NCBI GenBank assembly: GCA_947631655.1
Contig: CANRME010000037.1
Location: 1-11,372 of the forward strand
Source of the DNA: an uncultured Bacilli bacterium
GTDB taxonomy: Bacteria; Bacillota_I; Bacilli_A; RF39; UBA660
Direction of reading: 5' to 3'
Length of the DNA stretch: 11,372 nt
Below the pieces are notes generated by a model. It did no database searches and was not told where the DNA came from. It worked only from the letters and a program-made list of their open reading frames with translations. The translations under genes and the position numbers were made by a program. Shown piece by piece: positions 6,821-11,372 of the stretch (position 1 is its first letter; each line of letters opens with the position of its first letter).

Positions 6821-8815
6821 TTATTGTTCAATACTACTTGAACCTAATATTTGTTTTTGCACTTTTAATAAATCTAAAATATTTACTACACCATCTTTAT
6901 TAGTATCAGCTGCTGTTAAATAAGCCCCATTTAATTTAGAAGTATTTAAGATATTTTTTTGCACCTTTAATAAATCAAGTATGGAAATACTACCATCACC
7001 ATTGGTATCACCATAAACAACGATTAAATAGTCTTTACATTCCCCATTATTACAAATGGTTACTTTATCATTAGTTCCTAAAACATTTTCATTTCCAACT
7101 ACATTAATAGTTGCAACCGGACTTACTTTATTAATCGCATTTTTTAAATCAGTTATACTCATACCAACATTAAAACCACTTAAGTAAGTGCCATCACTTT
7201 TTATAGAAGCAGCATTAACCACATCATTAATACTTAAACTACCACCACTAGTTTTAATTACTCTAATGTTATAATCTTGGGTAGTACCATTCTCCGCAGT
7301 TACTTTAATAACTAAATTAGTTTCCGTTCCCGTTAAAGGAATATTTCCTACTCCACTTACAGTAGACGTACTAGCAATCTTAGTTGCTGATAAATCAACA
7401 GTTGTTGCCACATCACTAACGGCGACGGTATAATTAAAGATATCATGGGCAAAACCATTAATCGAAGTTCCATTTACTTTAATATCACTTAACCGATTAT
7501 TTTGATTTCCGGGATTAGGTTCGGGAGATGGACTCGCTGGCATGTTATCATAAACTGGTATCGTAAAGACAATTGGATTATCTAAAGCTCCCGCTTTTTT
7601 ATAAGCGGTATAAACTAAATTACCTTCAGTATAAGGACTCATGACATTACTCATATATTGAGTTGTAAATTTTTGTTCCCCAATAACATCCCATTTTTCA
7701 AAATATATAGTATTTTGACCACCGGCTACATAAGTATTTATCAGTAAATTAGCTCCGCCCGCAATCGCTTTTTTAGCAGTATTCCAAGGTCGACCTAAAG
7801 AGTCTCCCATATTACAATTAGTACCACAAGCATAAGCAAGTCCTCTAGTTACGGGACTGGTTGTATAAGGGTCAGGATAACTTCCTACATTAAAGAAATT
7901 ATAATAACCATATAAATTATACCCGCGATAAGTTCTACTACTATTACCAAGTATTTGATCCGCATTAGCATTAGTTCCTATTTCTAATCGTGACCTAGTC
8001 GCTAAATGAACCGGGCTTATAGAAAGTCCTCCATCTCTTGCCACTGCAATAAAATCATCAGCATATTTAGCGAGTGTAGAATTAACGGATAAGATACTTT
8101 TTACCACATCTAAAGTTTGGTATTCCGGATGATAAGTTAAATCTTCAAACATAAACACTCTTTCTTCATATAACCAGTTTCTTGGGTCCGCATTATAAGC
8201 GATTAAGGCTGGACTTGCTGCATACCAACCGCCCGCTTCCATAACATTATAAGTATCAGTAAGCCAGTTATAAGAACCACCAGCCGTACTATAATAACCC
8301 GTTCTCTTACTATCCGTTAAACTCTTACCAACCGTAGATTCATTACTTATAAAATTATTCCAATCTACATCAGTCTTATAAGCATTAAATACCCAGTTAG
8401 GATGTAATTCATGTAATTTATATAAACTATCCCAATATGATGAAGGAAAACCTTTATCATATAATATTTTTTCATATTCACTTTGCGGTTCAACATTCTC
8501 TGTAGCAATCGTAACAATATTTACAAAGCCCTTACAAACATAACCCGTTTCATTATTATACCTTACTTTATACCAGCCATAAGTACAATTATTATCTGGA
8601 CTAGTACTTTCATCAGTATATACTTCTTCATCTAATAATTCTAAACTAGCCCCTGTATTTACTTGACCTAAAGAACCATAATTAGTTCCCGCACCACTTC
8701 TTACTCGTAAAAAATCTCCTGTAACTACAGCCTTTTTAATATCAGCGAAAACATGTATGTTTAGTACTAACATACTGACTATAAATACTAAAATGTATTT
8801 CATACTACCTTTCAT
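6821..8815 (-). CDS. Secreted SH3b-glucosaminidase with cadherin-like and dockerin domains
   Basis: This 664-residue exoprotein starts with a signal peptide (1-24, ending VFA). An SH3b wall-binding domain follows (about 27-101; FLRVRSGAGTNYGSLG, GWYKVRY). A glucosaminidase-type peptidoglycan hydrolase domain covers about 110-420, with GGWYAASPALIAYN and HLATRSRLEIG, in which Glu278 is the likely catalytic acid. After a Pro-rich linker (426-438) come a cadherin-like domain (about 440-522, VTAENGTTQDY), a small pre-dockerin beta domain (about 526-600) and a type I dockerin. The dockerin has two calcium loops (D603-N-D-S-D614 and D637-N-D-V-N-D648), each followed by ILDLLKVQK. GGAGG lies seven bases before the ATG at 8815. 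The enzyme would cut glycan strands of the cell's own wall and may be tethered by the cohesin-like protein encoded next. Cysteines are paired in three places, suggesting disulfides. Confidence 0.9.
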   Translation of the reverse strand: MKGSMKYILVFIVSMLVLNIHVFADIKKAVVTGDFLRVRSGAGTNYGSLGQVNTGASLELLDEEVYTDESTSPDNNCTYGWYKVRYNNETGYVCKGFVNIVTIATENVEPQSEYEKILYDKGFPSSYWDSLYKLHELHPNWVFNAYKTDVDWNNFISNESTVGKSLTDSKRTGYYSTAGGSYNWLTDTYNVMEAGGWYAASPALIAYNADPRNWLYEERVFMFEDLTYHPEYQTLDVVKSILSVNSTLAKYADDFIAVARDGGLSISPVHLATRSRLEIGTNANADQILGNSSRTYRGYNLYGYYNFFNVGSYPDPYTTSPVTRGLAYACGTNCNMGDSLGRPWNTAKKAIAGGANLLINTYVAGGQNTIYFEKWDVIGEQKFTTQYMSNVMSPYTEGNLVYTAYKKAGALDNPIVFTIPVYDNMPASPSPEPNPGNQNNRLSDIKVNGTSINGFAHDIFNYTVAVSDVATTVDLSATKIASTSTVSGVGNIPLTGTETNLVIKVTAENGTTQDYNIRVIKTSGGSLSINDVVNAASIKSDGTYLSGFNVGMSITDLKNAINKVSPVATINVVGNENVLGTNDKVTICNNGECKDYLIVVYGDTNGDGSISILDLLKVQKNILNTSKLNGAYLTAADTNKDGVVNILDLLKVQKQILGSSSIEQ

Positions 8816-8838
8816 ACAGTTTCCTCCATACTAATATA

Positions 8839-8847
8839 ATTATATCA
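8839..8847 (-). promoter_or_regulatory. Extended -10 promoter of the hydrolase/cohesin operon
   Basis: On the minus strand TGATATAAT gives a perfect -10 hexamer (8844-8839) with the TG extension. The best -35 at 17 bases is only TTTATT, which is acceptable for an extended -10 promoter. It would start a short leader before the Shine-Dalgarno at 8827-8823 and could drive the five-gene run down to the HD gene. Confidence 0.6.
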
Positions 8848-8852
8848 AATAA

Positions 8853-8877
8853 ATAGTAGAAAATAAATGCCTACTAT
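8853..8877. promoter_or_regulatory. Inverted repeat between the divergent promoters
   Basis: ATAGTAG (8853-8859) and CTACTAT (8871-8877) are perfect 7-bp arms around an 11-bp spacer, directly upstream of the hydrolase promoter -10 and over its -35 position. The centre-to-centre distance of 18 bp, under two helical turns, suits a dimeric regulator. No regulator gene is nearby, so this remains a candidate operator. Confidence 0.35.
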
Positions 8878-8923
8878 ATTACTTTACACATAACCAAAAA
8901 TAACCATTATAAAATACTCTTAC

Positions 8924-8952
8924 TTGCTCTACACTAAAAAATAAGATATAAT
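8924..8952 (+). promoter_or_regulatory. Promoter of the LCP gene
   Basis: TTGCTC (8924-8929), exactly 17 bases, then TATAAT (8947-8952) form a good sigma-A promoter. The expected transcription start falls at about 8958-8960, on top of the first ATG of the frame. This favours the second ATG at 8979 as the translation start. Two copies of TAACCA (8891-8896, 8901-8906) lie upstream. Confidence 0.65.
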
Positions 8953-8978
8953 AATTTATGAAAGTAAAAAGTGGTTTT

Positions 8979-10778
8979 ATGAAAGTATTATTTAACAAAC
9001 TTAAAAAAGTAAATAAATTAGCTTTAATATTATTTTTAATAAGTGTATTTTTTTATTTCATAACTTATTCTTTTATAACTACTAGTTTAGTAAAACTTAC
9101 AGGTATTGAAACTTTTATAAGATACTTTATAATTATTTTATTTTTAATTTATTTTATTATTTATATCATAACTGGTTTAGTAAGTTTAATAACCAAAAAG
9201 AAATTAACTTATACTATTTTAATAACTATTACACTATTATTTAGTACTTTATTTGGAATTGGAAGTTTTTATATTAATAAAATCTATTCTAAATTAGATT
9301 TAAGTAAAGATACCATTGTTTACACTGTTAATTTAATTACTTTAAAAGAAACTGAATTTAATAATTCCTCTACTATTGGTATTGTTAAAAATTCTAAAGA
9401 AACTAATTATAATCTCTTAGCTAAAAAACTAGTTGAAGAAGAAAACTATAAAAATAAAACAATCTATTATGATGATATATACCTTTTACTAGATGCTCTA
9501 TATAATAAAGATGTTGATGGCATTATTGTAAATGGTAATTATAAAATCTTATTTAGTAGCGATGAAAGATACGCAGATATTGAAACTCGAACTAAAGAAA
9601 TATCTTCTTATAATGAAACAAGAAAAAATGAAGATAACTTAAATACTTCTAATAAAGCCCTTACTTCTCCTTTTAGTATTTTATTAATGGGAGTTGATAG
9701 TGAATATAATGGCTTACAAGCTAATCAAGCATTTAATGGGGACACTTTAATGCTTTTGACTTTTAATCCGAAAACTTTAACCCTAAGTATGTTTAGTATT
9801 CCAAGAGATTTATATGTCCCAATTGCTTGTAATAACAACAAACTAGCTAAGATTAACTCTTCGGCGGCTTATGGCACTAACTGTGTTATTAGTACAATAA
9901 AAAAGCTAACTGATATTGATATAGATTACTTTGTCAAAATTAATTTTAAAGGGGTTGTCGAACTCGTTGATACCCTAGGAGGAATAAATGTCGATGTTGG
10001 CATCGACTTCTGTGAACAAAATAGTAACCGCGAATTTGGTGATAAACTAATTTGTTTAAATAAAGGTTATCAAAAACTTAATGGTGAACAAGCCCTAGCT
10101 TTTGCAAGACACAGAAAAACTCTAATTAGAGGAGATATTGATAGAATAGCTAATCAACAAAAAGTCGTAGAAGCTATTCTTAACGAAGTAAAAAATATTA
10201 ATAACTTTAAAACTATTGAAAATATCTTAGAAGCTATTAATAATAATATTGATACTAATATTACTCGAAATCAAATATTATCTCTATATCATGTAGCTAA
10301 AAATATTTTAATTAATAATACTACTTTAAATATTAAAAAAACTTATCTGGAATACTATGATTTACCAGTATATCTTCCCTATTCTAATACGACTACTAGT
10401 GCCTTAGGTTATTATAAAGAATCTCTAGATGATATTGTCCATATGATGAAAGTTAATTTAGGAAAAGAAAAAGAAGAAATAAATAAAACCTATAATATTG
10501 ATGCTAATGAAGAATATACAAGTATGTACTACGGCAAAAACCTACGAGGTGAAAAACTAATCAATACCATGATTAATTTGATAGGAAAAAATTTAAGTGA
10601 AGCTGAAAGTTTTGCTACTAAATATAATCTTACTTTAGTAACATCTGAAGAATATAATCCCGATATGGAAGATAATACTATCCTAGAACAATCTATTCCT
10701 ACTAATGCTATACTAGATAACTATGATACTCTTACTGTTATTATTAACAACCTAAACAAAATCGAAAATGTCGATTAA
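8979..10778 (+). CDS. LytR-CpsA-Psr (LCP) wall-polymer ligase with C-terminal PASTA-like domain
   Basis: LCP enzymes move polyprenyl-pyrophosphate-linked glycopolymers, such as teichoic acids, onto peptidoglycan outside the membrane. Counting from the ATG at 8979 (599 aa), three membrane helices lie at about 13-36, 46-72 and 77-100. An unassigned extracellular domain follows (about 105-225), then the LCP core at about 230-408. The core has Asp255 (GDTLML), Arg276-Asp277 (SIPRDLY), Lys291 (AKINSSAAYG), Arg377 and Arg379 (FARHRK), and Asp386 and Arg389 (GDIDRIANQQ). Residues about 531-589 read as one PASTA-like repeat (GKNLSEAESFATKYNL, then ILEQSIP and TLTVII). Four cysteines sit in the LCP core. 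The start at 8979 is chosen because the promoter puts transcription onset at the ATG at 8958; the longer form would add seven residues and be leaderless. It is divergent from the TagO-containing operon, consistent with one wall-polymer pathway. Confidence 0.9.
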   Translation: MKVLFNKLKKVNKLALILFLISVFFYFITYSFITTSLVKLTGIETFIRYFIIILFLIYFIIYIITGLVSLITKKKLTYTILITITLLFSTLFGIGSFYINKIYSKLDLSKDTIVYTVNLITLKETEFNNSSTIGIVKNSKETNYNLLAKKLVEEENYKNKTIYYDDIYLLLDALYNKDVDGIIVNGNYKILFSSDERYADIETRTKEISSYNETRKNEDNLNTSNKALTSPFSILLMGVDSEYNGLQANQAFNGDTLMLLTFNPKTLTLSMFSIPRDLYVPIACNNNKLAKINSSAAYGTNCVISTIKKLTDIDIDYFVKINFKGVVELVDTLGGINVDVGIDFCEQNSNREFGDKLICLNKGYQKLNGEQALAFARHRKTLIRGDIDRIANQQKVVEAILNEVKNINNFKTIENILEAINNNIDTNITRNQILSLYHVAKNILINNTTLNIKKTYLEYYDLPVYLPYSNTTTSALGYYKESLDDIVHMMKVNLGKEKEEINKTYNIDANEEYTSMYYGKNLRGEKLINTMINLIGKNLSEAESFATKYNLTLVTSEEYNPDMEDNTILEQSIPTNAILDNYDTLTVIINNLNKIENVD

Positions 10779-10780
10779 AA

Positions 10781-10810
10781 AATGTTAATAAGTTTTAAGT
10801 TATTAACATT
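10781..10810. terminator. Hairpin between convergent genes, probable bidirectional terminator
   Basis: AATGTTAATAA (10781-10791) and TTATTAACATT (10800-10810) are perfect 11-bp arms with an 8-base loop. The repeat starts two bases after the LCP stop and reaches into the stop codon of the opposing gene. The stem is almost all A-T, and the trailing T-run is short: TTTT on the minus side and only ACTTTA on the plus side. It is therefore a weak intrinsic terminator by textbook standards, but its position fits one serving both genes. Confidence 0.6.
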
Positions 10811-11372
10811 ACTTTATGATATATGGTTCTTCATATGTTCCATTGCCTGAGATTATTTGAGTTATAGCTTTTAGGTAAAGAGATGGATATATTCTATAAG
10901 CAAAATATGGTATATAATCGACATATCCCACAATTCCAATGTAAGAAATTGGCATTACAGTATACTGCGTGGGCGTCAGTGACCATTGGTTACTAGAATC
11001 AAACATCCAGTCATTTTGAACACAATATATTTTGTAATCATTGACCCAAGAAAGTAATGGCAGTACTAAACATTTTTCTCTATTAAAAGATTCGTTAGTT
11101 TTATCACCACTAGTAGCAAAACCATAATCGCTTGCATATACCATTCCTACTTTCCCTACCCATTCTGTAGGGTTTCCTCGATTTACGACAAATCTACCAT
11201 TTAAGCCTCTTTCATAAATATAATATAATTTTGAAGTTGCAGTAGCATAATAATTATTATTAGCAGAACCAGTTACTCCACCAAGATACCATTTTACATT
11301 TTCTATTATATTTTTGGTAGTACCATTTTTTAAACCTGTTTCGGTAAAATTACAAGATTTAGTAGCATTATT
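10809..11372 (-). CDS. C-terminal part of a secreted protein, cut by the window edge
   Basis: The frame stays open to the end of the window, so the ATG at 11144 is internal and at least 187 residues are present. The visible part contains WVGKVGMVYASDYGFATSG, then paired cysteines (KC-L and YC-V), W-L-T-P-T, and the ending YPSLYLKAITQIISGNGTY followed by EEPYII. I associate this layout, a W-x-GK-x-G-x-Y-x-SDYG block and a YLK...SGxGTxxxPY tail, with large families of uncharacterised exported or prepilin-like proteins in uncultured gut Bacillota. This is recollection of a pattern, not a search. The N-terminus, which would hold the signal or prepilin peptide, lies outside the window. Its function is unknown; surface exposure is inferred from composition and cysteines. 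Confidence 0.7.
   Translation of the reverse strand, partial: NNATKSCNFTETGLKNGTTKNIIENVKWYLGGVTGSANNNYYATATSKLYYIYERGLNGRFVVNRGNPTEWVGKVGMVYASDYGFATSGDKTNESFNREKCLVLPLLSWVNDYKIYCVQNDWMFDSSNQWSLTPTQYTVMPISYIGIVGYVDYIPYFAYRIYPSLYLKAITQIISGNGTYEEPYIIK

Noticed and set aside
6644..6841. Plus-strand open frame of 65 codons
   Set aside because: It lies antisense within the 5' end of the cohesin-like gene and the gap beside it, has no family features or good ribosome site, and reads as a shadow of the Ser/Thr/Val-rich minus-strand coding sequence.
6840..6990. Two similar stretches about 105 bases apart (TTTTGCAC or TTTGCACC followed by TTTAATAAATC)
   Set aside because: They are the coding sequence of the two dockerin repeats, not a mobile or regulatory repeat.

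Overview
The window is very AT-rich (by eye about 30% GC or less) and compactly coded. Gaps are short, Shine-Dalgarno sites are good and stop/start overlaps occur. TAA, TAG and TGA all appear as stops; TGA ends the TagO-like gene inside an ATGA overlap, and every Trp I checked is TGG. This fits a low-GC Bacillota using the standard bacterial code. Dockerin, cohesin-like and cadherin-like modules, and a secreted protein ending in a YLK...SGxGTYxxPYII-type tail, resemble proteins of uncultured gut Bacilli or Clostridia. That placement is inference; there is no rRNA or other marker in the window. I saw no tRNA, rRNA, CRISPR array, insertion sequence or phage gene.

Layout, right to left. At the right edge (10809 to the end, minus) lies the C-terminal part of a secreted protein. 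It converges on a plus-strand LytR-CpsA-Psr (LCP) protein with a C-terminal PASTA-like domain (8979-10778), and an 11-bp inverted repeat lies between the two stops. The LCP gene is divergent from a minus-strand run of five close genes: an SH3b/glucosaminidase/cadherin-like/dockerin exoprotein (6821-8815), a membrane-anchored cohesin-like protein (5338-6807), a TagO/WecA-type polyprenyl-phosphate sugar-1-phosphate transferase (4245-5306), a GtrA-family membrane protein (3844-4248) and an HD-domain phosphohydrolase (2919-3833).

Next comes a separate minus-strand unit with its own promoter and a perfect 16-bp palindrome. It encodes an MqsR-like toxin (2527-2853) and a three-part antitoxin: a YgiT/MqsA-type zinc finger, an XRE helix-turn-helix and a DUF4065/SocA ('Panacea') domain (1548-2516). 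Two overlapping genes follow (878-1492 and 187-876). They encode proteins I do not recognise but which look like diverged paralogs of each other. Positions 1-186 hold no gene I can support.

How it may work together: the central block looks like a cell-envelope unit. The TagO-like enzyme would start a lipid-linked wall polymer, GtrA may move a lipid-linked sugar, and the LCP protein would attach the polymer to peptidoglycan. The exported hydrolase carries a dockerin and its immediate neighbour carries a cohesin-like domain on a transmembrane stalk. The simplest reading is that the hydrolase is docked on the cell surface by cohesin-dockerin pairing, as in a minimal non-cellulosomal complex. The left part looks like accessory DNA: a toxin-antitoxin module plus an unknown paralog pair.
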